DNA of 35,966 bases from Myxococcales bacterium (GCA_005779305.1 SXJR01000398.1:1-35966), one strand, 5' to 3'. Counted from the stretch's first letter, positions 8,556 to 16,207 are shown. Notes: generated by a model from the sequence alone, not told the origin. Translations and numbers: made by a program.

Positions 8556-9425
8556 ATGGCGCCTCGGCTGGAACACTTGCGATTGATCCAGCTGTTCCGT
8601 GGATTCACCGACGAGGAGCTGGGCGAGATCGCCGCGCTGTTCGTGCCGGCCGAGGCTCGACCGGACGCTTCCTTGTTCGAGACCGGCGAGCAGGGCACCG
8701 ACATCTACCTGCTCTCGGCCGGCGAGGTGACGCTGGTCCGTCCCGCCGACGACACCTATCGCCTGCGTCCGCCGGCCTTGATCGGCGAGCTGGGAGGGCT
8801 GACCGCGCTGCCGCGCTCGTGTCGCGCCGTGGCCTCGCCCGACGCCGAGTTGTGGCGCCTCGACGCCCGCAGGCTCCAGGCCTACTTCGCCGAGAACCAG
8901 GAGCTGGGGGTTCGCTTTCTGGCCAACCTGCTCGAGATCGTCGCCGACAAGGTCCATCGCGATCAGCGGCGGATCGGCGACATGCGCCAGAACATCGTGC
9001 GCACGCAGAAGGCGCTCAAGCAGATCCGCGAGCTTATCCTCGAGAGCCCGGAGACGCCGGTGTCGGCGCCGATCCACGACACGGTCGAGAAGCTGATCAC
9101 CCACAACCGCCGCGTCAACTACCGGGTCGAGCCGCCGGCCGCGCTGCGTGCCCGTTTCCGTCTCGACAGCGGGCTCGCCGACGTGATCGAGCTGTCGCGT
9201 ACTCACCTCTCGGTCGAGTGGCCCGACGCCGCAGCGGTGCCCGTCGCCGGCGCCTGGCTGGCCGGCGTGCTCGATCTCGCCGGCACCGAGCTGCCGGCGA
9301 GCGGCAAGGTCGTCCGCGTCGACGGCAAGCGCGTGCTCTTCGAGCTCGATCTGTTCATCGACGAGTACGCCGCGACGCTCGAGGGCTACCTCACCCGCGT
9401 GCAGCTGCTCGACATCCTGGTCTGA
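8556..9425 (+). CDS. cyclic-nucleotide-binding domain protein with PilZ-like C-terminus
   Basis: This 289-residue cytosolic protein opens with a cyclic-nucleotide-binding fold: LIQLFRGFTDEELGEIAALF, a GEQGTDIYLLSAGEVTL strand, LIGELGGLTALPRSCRAVA (phosphate-binding cassette position) and LWRLDARRLQAYF. Residues about 110-165 form a helical, probably coiled-coil linker (IVADKVHRDQRRIGDMRQN). The C-terminal third begins NRRVNYRVEPP, resembling the RxxxR c-di-GMP motif of PilZ, but the following (D/N)xSxxG motif is not intact (IELSRTHLS), so ligand binding is uncertain. An in-frame ATG at 8451 overlaps the divergent gene and was not chosen. It may be a nucleotide-responsive regulator with no DNA-binding domain. 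Confidence 0.75.
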   Translation: MAPRLEHLRLIQLFRGFTDEELGEIAALFVPAEARPDASLFETGEQGTDIYLLSAGEVTLVRPADDTYRLRPPALIGELGGLTALPRSCRAVASPDAELWRLDARRLQAYFAENQELGVRFLANLLEIVADKVHRDQRRIGDMRQNIVRTQKALKQIRELILESPETPVSAPIHDTVEKLITHNRRVNYRVEPPAALRARFRLDSGLADVIELSRTHLSVEWPDAAAVPVAGAWLAGVLDLAGTELPASGKVVRVDGKRVLFELDLFIDEYAATLEGYLTRVQLLDILV

Positions 9426-9457
9426 GCGGCGAAGGCAGAGGACGCCGAAAACAAAGA

Positions 9458-9480
9458 CGCGGAGCTCGTCGAGCTCCGCG
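9458..9480 (-). terminator. rho-independent terminator for the small repeat protein gene
   Basis: A perfect 10-bp GC-rich stem (9458-9467 with 9471-9480) with a 3-nt loop. On the minus strand it is followed by TCTTTGTTTT, a U-rich tail. It lies between convergent genes, so it may also impede plus-strand transcripts, but the tail favours the minus strand. Confidence 0.7.
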
Positions 9481-9490
9481 CTTCGCGACA

Positions 9491-9509
9491 CCACGGGGTC
9501 ATCCCGTGG
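9491..9509. terminator. second hairpin between convergent genes
   Basis: CCACGGG (9491-9497) pairs with CCCGTGG (9503-9509) around a 5-nt loop. No T-run follows on the plus strand. It may support termination together with the neighbouring 10-bp hairpin. Confidence 0.35.
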
Positions 9510-9518
9510 CCGTCGGAG

Positions 9519-9743
9519 TTACTTCTGGGAGACCTTGCCCGAGTCGGCGGTCTTGGGAGCCTCTTTCTTGGGCTCGGCCTTCTTGGGCGCCGCGGTCTTG
9601 GGAGCGGCCTTCTTGGGCTCCTCCTTCTTGGGCGGCTGAGCGACCTTCTCCTGCGCACCCTTCTCGGCGTGGGGACACGCGAACGCGGGGGCAGCGAAGG
9701 CGAGGGTCATGGCGGCGGCGAGGACGGTCGCGAGCTTCTTCAT
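9519..9743 (-). CDS. small exported Lys/Pro/Ala pentapeptide-repeat protein
   Basis: From the second of two adjacent ATGs (9743) the product has 74 residues: a signal peptide MKKLATVLAAAMTLAFAAPAFA, then CPHAEKG and a basic low-complexity tail. AAGGAG lies 6 nt before this ATG and only 3 nt before the first, which decides the start. The tail is a chain of pentapeptides (KKEEP, KKAAP, KTAAP, KKAEP, KKEAP, KTADS) encoded by a 15-bp tandem repeat. The Cys after the signal is poor as a lipobox (Phe at -2), so a soluble periplasmic protein is more likely. Similar Lys/Pro/Ala tails occur in histone H1-like and envelope proteins, but no function can be assigned. Confidence 0.75.
   Translation of the reverse strand: MKKLATVLAAAMTLAFAAPAFACPHAEKGAQEKVAQPPKKEEPKKAAPKTAAPKKAEPKKEAPKTADSGKVSQK
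9551..9635 (-). repeat. 15-bp tandem repeat inside a coding region
   Basis: Five full 15-bp units, each beginning TCTTGGG on the plus strand (at 9551, 9566, 9581, 9596, 9611), and a partial unit at 9626. They encode the pentapeptide repeat of the small exported protein. Confidence 0.85.
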
Positions 9744-9854
9744 CATGGTCTCCTTGGTCGAAGAGTCTGGCACAACCAACCGGGGCTGCCAAGCCGATCT
9801 TCCCCACGGAAGTTCGACAGTTGGCGTGTCGCAGGTGTCGCAGCGGTCCGCCGG

Positions 9855-11231
9855 CTACCTGCCGCGGATGATGCGGCCGGCGTTCACGCTCTCGAGGAAG
9901 TCGCCGATCAGGTACGCGCTGTCGACGATCTGATCGCGGCGATCCCAGCGCTTGAACAGGCGCGGGTGCTCGTCGGCCATGCGCAAGACGTCGTGATCGA
10001 GCTGGGCGGCCAGGCGGCACTCGGACCGGATGCGGGACTCGTCGATCTCGATGGCCGCGATGGTGACCGGCGCCCGCGGCGTGCCGGCGGCCAGGGCGTC
10101 GAGGTCGAGGACGTCGGACAGATCGTTGGCGGCGGTCACGCGCTGATTGAGCGGGGCCAGGCCGAAGTGGTTCTGGATGTGCTTGAGCACCGAGCAGTGA
10201 TCCATGACCACGCTGGAGACGTGGCCCTGCTTCACGTAGGGGCCGGCGATGAGCGTGGGCACGCGGAAGCCCATCTGATCGAAGCCGGTGGCGGCGAAAT
10301 CGTCGACGGTGGTAGGCGGCGCGACGTGATCGTAGAAGCCGCCGTGTTCGTCGTAGGTGACGACCAGGAGGCAGTGTTCCCACAGCGGCCCGGCGGCGAG
10401 CGCGTTGTAGATGCTCGAGATGAACTGCTGGCCGTAGATGGGGTGGTGGGGCGGGTGATCGTCGTTGTACGAGAAGCCGGGATCGACGTACGTGACCGGC
10501 GCCAGGTCGCCGTTCATGGCGTCGCGGAGGAAGTCCTCGACGTAGAAGACGCGGCCCTCGGTCTCGAGCGTGTCGACGATCGCCAGCACCGGGATGTCGA
10601 TGTAGTAGTACTTCCAGGGCACGCCACCCTCGTCGAGGCGGTGGTGGATGCTCGGCCAGTTGAAGCCGCCGGCCGGGAAGTCGTTCGACATGATTCCGTT
10701 CGAGCTGCCCGAGTGCCAGTACATGCGATTGGGCCAGGTCGGGCCCATCACCGAGCAGAAGTAGCGGTCGCACGACGCGAAGCCGTCGGCGAGGCCCCAC
10801 GACACCGGGACCAGGTCGCGGGTGAGGAACTGCATGGGCTGGGTGGCGCCGGCGCCGTGTCGGCGTTCGTGCTCGGTCACGAAGCCGCTGTTGCTCCCAC
10901 CGCCGAACTGGCTGTGCGACGAGGCCCATCCGTGAGGCGGATCGGGCACGCACACGTTGTCGAAGCTGGCCTCGAAGGGCCGGATGGTCGCGCCCGACAG
11001 ATCGGGGTTGCCCATGGCGCTGGTCAGCCCGTCGCCGGAGAGGCCCATGAGCTTGCGCGCGCCGAGCAGGTGGTCGTACGAGCGGTTCTCCATCATCACC
11101 ACCACGAGGTGGTGGATTCCGGGCGGCTGGCTCGACCCGCCGTCGTCGCAGCCAGGCAGCACCCTGGCCGCCCCCGCAGCCCCTGCCATGGCTCCCATCG
11201 TCTTGAGGGCGTCGCGCCGCTTCATGGTCAT
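9855..11231 (-). CDS. phospholipase C-like phosphoesterase, Tat-exported
   Basis: This 458-residue protein belongs by motif to the bacterial phosphatidylcholine phospholipase C / acid phosphatase AcpA family. It has HHLVVVMMENRSYDHLLG (40-57), GPTWPNRMYWHSG (163-175) and LVVTYDEHGGFYDHVAPP (289-306), which carry family metal- and phosphate-binding residues such as Glu48-Asn49 and Asp294-Glu295-His296. The N-terminus MKRRDALKTMGAMAG has a twin-arginine motif, and LPGC at 25-28 suggests it is also lipidated. It probably acts in the periplasm or outside the cell on phosphoesters. The ATG at 11231 rather than 11225 is chosen because TATGGT lies exactly 6 nt upstream with no Shine-Dalgarno. Confidence 0.88.
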   Translation of the reverse strand: MTMKRRDALKTMGAMAGAAGAARVLPGCDDGGSSQPPGIHHLVVVMMENRSYDHLLGARKLMGLSGDGLTSAMGNPDLSGATIRPFEASFDNVCVPDPPHGWASSHSQFGGGSNSGFVTEHERRHGAGATQPMQFLTRDLVPVSWGLADGFASCDRYFCSVMGPTWPNRMYWHSGSSNGIMSNDFPAGGFNWPSIHHRLDEGGVPWKYYYIDIPVLAIVDTLETEGRVFYVEDFLRDAMNGDLAPVTYVDPGFSYNDDHPPHHPIYGQQFISSIYNALAAGPLWEHCLLVVTYDEHGGFYDHVAPPTTVDDFAATGFDQMGFRVPTLIAGPYVKQGHVSSVVMDHCSVLKHIQNHFGLAPLNQRVTAANDLSDVLDLDALAAGTPRAPVTIAAIEIDESRIRSECRLAAQLDHDVLRMADEHPRLFKRWDRRDQIVDSAYLIGDFLESVNAGRIIRGR

Positions 11232-11237
11232 GGTCCG

Positions 11238-11243
11238 ACCATA
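11238..11243 (-). promoter_or_regulatory. putative -10 element of a leaderless promoter
   Basis: TATGGT on the minus strand with a 6-nt spacer to the ATG at 11231. Identical in hexamer and spacing to the element before the gene at 8556. Confidence 0.5.
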
Positions 11244-11256
11244 TACTCCGGTTCAG

Positions 11257-12474
11257 TCACAGGAGCGTGACGATCCAGGCAGCGCCGAGCCACATTCCGA
11301 CCGCGGTGCCGACTCCGGACAGGATCGCCACCAGGAGGATGTGCGAGACCGGATTTCGGAAGAATCCTCGCAGGGTAGTGATGTCATCGGGCAGCCGTTC
11401 GCAGTCCACGACCGTGGGTTTGCGACGCCAGGCCTCGACCACGCCGACCACCATCCCGGTACCGAGTAGCGGATGGATGGCCGCGATCGGAGCGACGACG
11501 ATGGCAGTGAGGACCGAGAGCGGCTTGCCACCGCCCAGCAGGGTGAGCGCGCCCGCGCCGATCGACGTCGGCAGCACCAGCGCCATGACCACGTCCTGCG
11601 CCGACACGTTGTCGGAGTGGAACGCGCCCCAGACCAGGCCGACAACGAGCAGGAGCGGCACCGCCCATTTCACGATCGTCCACAGGAGCGACGGCGGCGG
11701 GATGCGCGCCAGCGCTTCGCGATCGACGGCCTGACCGAAGCGCTGCCGCATGCCGGGCACGTGGGCGGCGCCGACCACCGCCACCACGGCACGGGCACCG
11801 TGCGCTGACTGCTCCATGCCGCTGACCAGGAAGGCGTCGCGCTCGTCGATGAGCGGTTTCTTCACCTCGGGCAGCGCGCGCGACAGCTCGTCGAGCATCT
11901 CGGAGAGGGCCTTGCCTTCCTTCAGCTGCTCGATATCGTCGGCGGTGAGCTCGCGCTTGCCGCCCTTGCCGGGCTTCTTGTCGTCGTCGTCGTCGCTGTC
12001 GTCGCTGTCGTCGCCGAAGCCGACCATGAGCGACGACAGCAGCATCGAGCGCTTCCACAGACCCAGGTTGGACCACGTGCGCTTGAGCGTGGTGTGGATG
12101 TCGCGATCGATCAGCTCGACCCGGGCGCCGACCCGCTTGGCGGCCTCGACCGCGGCCAGGAGCTCCGAGCCGGGCTTCACGCCCAGGGCCTGGCCCATCT
12201 TGCGCTGGTAGCTGGACAGCGCGAGGTGGGCGAGCAGGTAGAGAGTCTTGCCCTCGCGCACCACCTTGAACACGTCGAGGTTGCGGAACGAGTTCTCCTG
12301 GGTGAGCGCGTCGTAGCGGCCCTGGCACAGCTCGACGCAAACCACCTCGGGGCGCAGCTCCTCGATGACCTGCACCACCTCTTCCACCGAGCGACGCGAC
12401 ACGTGGGCCGTGCCGATCACGTGGAACGTGGTGCCGTCCTTCTCGAGCTGGGTCACCGACGACGGGGCGGTCAC
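11257..12474 (-). CDS. TraB/PrgY family membrane protein
   Basis: This 405-residue protein has the TraB signature: FHVIGTAHVSRRSVEEV (GTAH at 21-24), VVCVELCQGRYDAL (44-57), a central LIDRDIHTTLKRTW and VVAVVGAAHVPGM. These conserved Glu/His motifs are shared with the Tiki/TraB metal-dependent superfamily; PrgY limits pheromone activity in Enterococcus. An acidic tract of Asp and Ser lies at about 155-165. The C-terminal 140 residues contain about four membrane segments, as in the bacterial and archaeal PrgY group. The start is GTG with no Shine-Dalgarno and TAGAAC 6 nt upstream. The divergent neighbour starts only 32 bp away. Confidence 0.88.
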   Translation of the reverse strand: MTAPSSVTQLEKDGTTFHVIGTAHVSRRSVEEVVQVIEELRPEVVCVELCQGRYDALTQENSFRNLDVFKVVREGKTLYLLAHLALSSYQRKMGQALGVKPGSELLAAVEAAKRVGARVELIDRDIHTTLKRTWSNLGLWKRSMLLSSLMVGFGDDSDDSDDDDDKKPGKGGKRELTADDIEQLKEGKALSEMLDELSRALPEVKKPLIDERDAFLVSGMEQSAHGARAVVAVVGAAHVPGMRQRFGQAVDREALARIPPPSLLWTIVKWAVPLLLVVGLVWGAFHSDNVSAQDVVMALVLPTSIGAGALTLLGGGKPLSVLTAIVVAPIAAIHPLLGTGMVVGVVEAWRRKPTVVDCERLPDDITTLRGFFRNPVSHILLVAILSGVGTAVGMWLGAAWIVTLL

Positions 12475-12506
12475 CGCGGGGTTCTAGCACAGTGATAGCC
12501 TTCGCC
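12475..12506. promoter_or_regulatory. 32-bp bidirectional promoter region, two putative leaderless -10 elements
   Basis: Only 32 bp separate the GTG at 12474 (minus) from the ATG at 12507 (plus). TAGAAC at 12481-12486 on the minus strand is 6 nt from its GTG. TAGCCT at 12496-12501 on the plus strand is 5 nt from its ATG. No Shine-Dalgarno is visible on either side, and each -35 would lie inside the opposing gene. Confidence 0.45.
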
Positions 12507-12770
12507 ATGGCCGAGATCCCATCGCTCGACGATGCCACCCGCACCCAGCTCGAGGCCGCCGCCTTCCGGCGCCTGGTCGAGCACTTCCGGTCGCGCACTG
12601 ACGTCCAGAACGTGGACGTGATGACCCTGGCCGGCGTCTGCCGCAACTGCCTGGCCAAGTGGTACCGGGCCGCCGCCGAGGAGCGGGGCGTGGCGCTCAC
12701 CGACGAGGCGGCGCGCGAGATCATCTACGGCATGCCGTACGCCGAGTGGAAGGCGACCCACCAGAAGTAG
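12507..12770 (+). CDS. DUF1244 family protein
   Basis: This 87-residue protein has the whole conserved core of the DUF1244 family: DVQNVDVMTLAGVCRNCLA, KWYRAA and REIIYGMPYAEWKA near the C-terminus. The family is made of small cytosolic helical proteins of about 90-100 residues whose role is not established; the paired cysteines Cys45 and Cys48 in CRNC are conserved and could bind metal or be redox active. The ATG at 12507 is preferred to a GTG at 12492 because the core begins soon after it and TAGCCT sits 5 nt upstream. Confidence 0.9.
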   Translation: MAEIPSLDDATRTQLEAAAFRRLVEHFRSRTDVQNVDVMTLAGVCRNCLAKWYRAAAEERGVALTDEAAREIIYGMPYAEWKATHQK

Positions 12771-12837
12771 CGGCGCTCCGGGTTCGATGGCGACGAGAGG
12801 GATCTTCCGGAGGAAGGCAGACCCCGGACCTCCTCAT

Positions 12838-12889
12838 TGACCCCGTATACCCAGCATCACTGTTGAACGCTCGCTAATCGCTCGCTGGG
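12838..12889 (+). repeat. dispersed 50-bp repeat, copy B
   Basis: The best-preserved copy: GACCCCGTATACC, 6 nt, CACTGTTGAA, then the tandem octamer CGCTCGCTAATCGCTCGCT and GGG. It lies between convergent genes and supplies the last codons (Ala-Ser-Asp) and TAG stop of the epimerase gene. A 9-bp inverted repeat GATCTTCCG / CGGAAGATC (12801-12809, 12899-12907) brackets it, possibly by chance. Confidence 0.8.
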
Positions 12890-13929
12890 CGGCGCTTGCG
12901 GAAGATCAGCTTGGCCAGGCCAAGTGCGCCTTGCTTCCACGGCACCCGGTGGGTGACGCCGGCGCCGCCGAGCTGGTCGGCGTGGGCGAGGTACCAGCGG
13001 TAGTTGCGGAGGAGCGCGTCGCGGTTGGAGAAGCGCGGCGTCCAGCCCAGCCTCGTCACCGCGCGATCGATCGCCACGAACGAGTCCTCGGTGACGGTCT
13101 CGTAGATCCACGGGTAGAGGGGCGACAGCTTGGCTCGCTCGAGCGCGCGCAGCGCCCAGATCGCCGGCGCCACCGGGATCGAGCGGATGCGGCCGCCGTG
13201 GCCGGCCTCGTCGAGCACGGCCTGGAAGTCGCGGCGCAACGTGGTGAACTCGGCGGCGCCGAGGTTGTAGGTGTCGTTGGCGAGGTCGGCGGGGGCGGTC
13301 GCGGCCAGGCTGATCGCCGTGCACAGGTCCTCGACGTCGAGGAGCTGGTAACGGTTGTCGCCGCGGCCCAGGATGGGGAAGTCGCGGCCCTCGCGGGCCC
13401 ACTCGTAGAGCAGCGCGAACACGCCGAGGCGCTCGGGCCCGACAAACGACTTGGGGCGCAGGATGGTCACGCACTGGCCGGCGGCGCGGGCGACCTCGCA
13501 CACTCGCTCGGCTTCGACCTTGGCGATGCCGTAGGGCCCGACGCCGTACATGCGATCGTCCTCGACCAGGGGATGGTGATCGGGCACGCCGTAGACCGCG
13601 GTCGACGAGATGTGGACGACGCGAGCCGCGCCGGCGGCGCGTGCGGCCGCAAGCACGGTGCGGGTTCCGTCGACGTCAATGGTATGGATCTCGGCCGGCG
13701 CGTAGAGGGGCAGGGCGGCGGCGGCGTGGACCACGACCTCGCAGCCGGCGGCGGCGCGGTCGACATCCTCACGGCGGCGGATGTCGCCGCGGATCTCGGT
13801 GATGCGGCCGCGCTCGGGGTAGTCGAAGGGCTCGCGATCGAGCGAGACCACGGCGTCGCCGCGCGCGAGCAGGTGGCGGACCAGGTTGATGCCGAGGCAG
13901 CCGGCGCCGCCGGTGACGAGCACGCGCAT
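12874..13929 (-). CDS. NAD-dependent epimerase/dehydratase (extended SDR)
   Basis: This 351-residue protein begins [17 protein letters not shown], the Rossmann TGxxGxxG dinucleotide motif at 6-13. Asp31 after strand 2 suggests NAD preference. The catalytic set is Ser109/Thr110 and YGIAK (Tyr133, Lys137). [11 protein letters not shown] corresponds to the NNAG-like strand and [14 protein letters not shown] to the substrate region. Such enzymes act on nucleotide sugars or sterol-like substrates; the long C-terminus (about 70 residues beyond the core) resembles 3-beta-hydroxysteroid dehydrogenase-type members, but the substrate is not decidable. TATAAC lies 8 nt before the ATG. The C-terminal ASD and the stop are encoded by dispersed repeat copy B. 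Confidence 0.88.
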   Translation of the reverse strand: MRVLVTGGAGCLGINLVRHLLARGDAVVSLDREPFDYPERGRITEIRGDIRRREDVDRAAAGCEVVVHAAAALPLYAPAEIHTIDVDGTRTVLAAARAAGAARVVHISSTAVYGVPDHHPLVEDDRMYGVGPYGIAKVEAERVCEVARAAGQCVTILRPKSFVGPERLGVFALLYEWAREGRDFPILGRGDNRYQLLDVEDLCTAISLAATAPADLANDTYNLGAAEFTTLRRDFQAVLDEAGHGGRIRSIPVAPAIWALRALERAKLSPLYPWIYETVTEDSFVAIDRAVTRLGWTPRFSNRDALLRNYRWYLAHADQLGGAGVTHRVPWKQGALGLAKLIFRKRRPASD

Positions 13930-13937
13930 GTCGGCGC

Positions 13938-13943
13938 GTTATA
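13938..13943 (-). promoter_or_regulatory. putative -10 element of a leaderless promoter
   Basis: TATAAC on the minus strand, 8 nt before the ATG at 13929; TAACGC at 6 nt is an alternative register. No Shine-Dalgarno is visible. Confidence 0.4.
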
Positions 13944-13950
13944 GCTCGAC

Positions 13951-14949
13951 TCAGTAGATCGAGAGCCCGACGGTGGCGTCCTGCGCGATCTCGTCGTAGG
14001 CGCGGGTGATGCCGAAGCGGCCGGTGATCGCCAGCCGGGTGGTGAGCTCGAGCTGGAGCTTGGCGCCGGCGCCGGTGAAGGCGGCCTCGTCGGTGCCGTC
14101 GCGATCGGAACGCCAGCCCAGCGAGCCGTTGACGTAGCCGCCGCCGTGGAGCTTGCCGGCGTCGAGGGGCAGGAAGTCGAGCTCGAGGCCGACCCGCAGA
14201 TCGAGGATGGTGTCGCCGGCGACGTCGTCGCGCCACGCCGGTGTCCAGGCCAGCTGGATGCCGAACTCGTGCGCAGGGTAGTAGCCGAGCTGGACGTGGA
14301 ACTGCGGTCCCAGCCCGCGCCCGTCCCATCCGTCGATCTGTCCGGCGCCGCCGAGCACGCTGTAGCTCCAGCCCTGCCGATCGAGTGGCGCGCGGGCCAG
14401 CTTGAGCCACGGCCCCTCGACGTCGCGGATGACCGCCTTGGTCGCCACCGCGGCGGTGCCGGGGTCGAGCTGGGCCAGCGGCACCACGCCGTAGCCCCAC
14501 GGTCCCCACAGGTGGACCGGGTGCATCGGGTGCAGGCGCACCCAGCCGTCGAAGCGCTGGCCCTCGGTGGCGGCGAGCGCGATGCCGGCGCCGGCCGCGA
14601 GAGCGACCAGCAAGATCACCGCGCCCTTACCGTCGCCGCCGCCGCCGCCGCCGCCGAGCTTGCCGCCACCGCCGCGACCGCCGCTGCCGCCGCGGCCGCC
14701 GTGGTGATGGCGACCGTCACCGACCACGATCACCGTGCGTGGCACGAAGATCACTTCGGTCTCGCCGCTGACGCGAGCCTGCGACGGCGGGCTGTCGCCC
14801 TCGAACTCCTGCACCACGCGCACGCTCTGGCTGCGGGCCTCTGGCGGCGTCGCCGCCAGGCGCTGGAGCTCGGAGCGCGAGATGTTGTAGGTGTTGGTCA
14901 AGCAGCCGCCGAGCAGTGCAGCTGCGGCGACGACGGCGATGACGCGCAT
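13951..14949 (-). CDS. lipoprotein with Gly-rich linker and C-terminal barrel-like domain
   Basis: From ATG at 14949 (AGGA 9 nt upstream) the product has 332 residues. MRVIAVVAAAALLGGC is a lipoprotein signal with Cys16. Next come a polar region, a His/Gly/Arg segment and a run of seven glycines, then one hydrophobic stretch (AVILLVALAAGAGIALAA). The C-terminal 200 residues alternate hydrophobic and polar residues with aromatic girdles (FHVQLGYYPAHEFGIQLAWTP, LDLRVGLELDFLPL, TTRLAITGRFGITRAY) and end in Tyr, as outer-membrane beta-barrels do. The combination of a lipid anchor and barrel-like strands is unusual. TACACT lies upstream as a possible -10. No family was recognised. Confidence 0.75.
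   Translation of the reverse strand: MRVIAVVAAAALLGGCLTNTYNISRSELQRLAATPPEARSQSVRVVQEFEGDSPPSQARVSGETEVIFVPRTVIVVGDGRHHHGGRGGSGGRGGGGKLGGGGGGGDGKGAVILLVALAAGAGIALAATEGQRFDGWVRLHPMHPVHLWGPWGYGVVPLAQLDPGTAAVATKAVIRDVEGPWLKLARAPLDRQGWSYSVLGGAGQIDGWDGRGLGPQFHVQLGYYPAHEFGIQLAWTPAWRDDVAGDTILDLRVGLELDFLPLDAGKLHGGGYVNGSLGWRSDRDGTDEAAFTGAGAKLQLELTTRLAITGRFGITRAYDEIAQDATVGLSIY
14635..14655 (+). repeat. GCC triplet repeat in coding sequence
   Basis: Seven GCC units on the plus strand encode a seven-glycine run in the minus-strand lipoprotein gene. It is embedded in a longer GCC/GCG-rich stretch to about 14700. Confidence 0.8.
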
Positions 14950-15096
14950 ACGGTTCCTGACGCGAGACGGTCGGCCCCTCCAGTGTACTGCACCCGGCGG
15001 GGGGCGCGGGCCGCCATCGCCGGTCCCGGTCCCGGCTTCCGTGCGGTCCCCCACGGCGAACGGCATCACGTCGTGCGCGCTATCATGGCGTGGCCG

Positions 15097-16068
15097 ATGC
15101 GATCGGTCGGACTCGACGAGCTGCGCGCCTCGGCCGGCGACTTCGACGACGCGGTCGCGGTCACGGCCGAGATCGATCTGTTCTGCTCGTCGTCGGCGTG
15201 GGTGCTGCCCGCGCACGACGCACTCATGGGACCGCGCTCGCCATGGATCCTGCGCGGCGAGGCTGGCTGGGCCGCGACCGCGATCGCCGAGCGCGGCGGC
15301 GCGCGTTACGTCGAGCCGCTCGAGCTGTCGTGGGGCCTGTCCTGTCCGCTGGTCGGCGCCGATCCCGCCGCGCTGGCCGAGGCCTTCATCGCCGCTGCCG
15401 CCGCCCGCACCGGCTGGGACGGGATGCTGCTCGCCGGGATGACGCCGGGCGGCCCGCTCGAGCGGGCGCTCCTGCGCGCGGTGCCGCCTTCGTGGCGCCG
15501 TGGGCACGGCGCCGAGAGCGGCCGCAACGTCGCCCGGCTCGACGGAGGTCTCGACGGCTTCCTGGCCCGGCGCAGCCGCAACTTCCGCAAGGCGCTGCGC
15601 GCGTCGGAGCGCGACGCCGCCCGCGCCGGCGTCACCTTCGACGAGATCGTCGCCCACGACGCGGCCGCCGCCGACGCCGCCATGGCCCGCATCCTGGCCG
15701 TCGAGGCGCGCAGCTGGAAGGGCCGGGCCGGGGTCGGGGTCGACGCCGGACCCATGCGCGACTTCTACGCCCACATGGTGCGCCTCCTGGCGCCCGCCGG
15801 CCGGCTGCGCCTGGTCATGGCCCGCCGCCACGACGCCGACGTCGGCTTCGTGCTGGGCGGCGTGTTCGCCGGCACCTACCGTGGCCTCCAGTTCTCCCAT
15901 GACGTCGAGCTGCGCCACCTGTCGCTGGGCAACGTGCTGCAACGACAGCAGATCGAGCGCCTCTGCGCCGAGGGCGTGACCCGGTACGACCTCGGGAGTG
16001 CCATGGAGTACAAGGAGCGCTGGGCCGACGAGACGTTCGTGACCCGCCTGCTCGTCGTCCTCCGATGA
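15097..16068 (+). CDS. CelD/FemAB-type GNAT acetyltransferase
   Basis: From ATG at 15097 the protein has 323 residues and no signal peptide. The centre holds LARRSRNFRKALRASERDAARAGV, the [KR]xRxxxRR helix typical of the CelD/BcsL and FemAB-like acetyltransferase group. Later come ARSWKGRAGVG, a GNAT strand RLRLVMARRHDADVGFVLGG, and the C-terminal YDLGSAMEYKERWAD. Members transfer acyl or aminoacyl groups in exopolysaccharide or envelope pathways; the substrate here is unknown. An in-frame ATG at 15085 would add four residues. TATCAT at 15081-15086 overlaps that ATG and looks like a -10 element, which favours 15097. It is divergent from the Gly-rich lipoprotein gene. Confidence 0.82.
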   Translation: MRSVGLDELRASAGDFDDAVAVTAEIDLFCSSSAWVLPAHDALMGPRSPWILRGEAGWAATAIAERGGARYVEPLELSWGLSCPLVGADPAALAEAFIAAAAARTGWDGMLLAGMTPGGPLERALLRAVPPSWRRGHGAESGRNVARLDGGLDGFLARRSRNFRKALRASERDAARAGVTFDEIVAHDAAAADAAMARILAVEARSWKGRAGVGVDAGPMRDFYAHMVRLLAPAGRLRLVMARRHDADVGFVLGGVFAGTYRGLQFSHDVELRHLSLGNVLQRQQIERLCAEGVTRYDLGSAMEYKERWADETFVTRLLVVLR

Positions 16069-16128
16069 GCGCGCCACGAGGGAGATCGCGAGTCTTTGCG
16101 GTAAGAAAGCAGACCGCGTGCGTCGCCA

Positions 16129-16167
16129 GTGACCCCGCACCCTGAACGCTCGCTGATCGCTCGCGGG
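16129..16167 (+). repeat. dispersed 50-bp repeat, copy C (shortened)
   Basis: GTGACCCCGCACC joins directly to CTGAACGCTCGCTGATCGCTCGC and GGG, so about 12 bp of the middle block seen in copies A, B and D are missing. It lies between the acetyltransferase and the following plus-strand gene, 40 bp before the latter's start. Confidence 0.7.
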
Positions 16168-16207
16168 GGGTGAAAGCAACCGAGACCGGCGGCGTTTGTC
16201 AGGCGTA

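Noticed and set aside
9744-9800. Sigma-54 promoter before the small repeat protein (TGGCAG ... TTGG)
   Set aside because: The GG-GC spacing is off by one from the -24/-12 consensus.
12838-12889. Integron attC-like site (GTTGAAC matches GTTRRRY)
   Set aside because: Only copy B of the repeat fits; copies A and D do not, there is no matching R'' box, and no integrase is nearby.
12801-12907. 9-bp inverted repeat GATCTTCCG / CGGAAGATC around repeat copy B as transposon ends
   Set aside because: The right arm lies in conserved epimerase coding sequence, the other repeat copies lack such arms, and no target duplication is seen.
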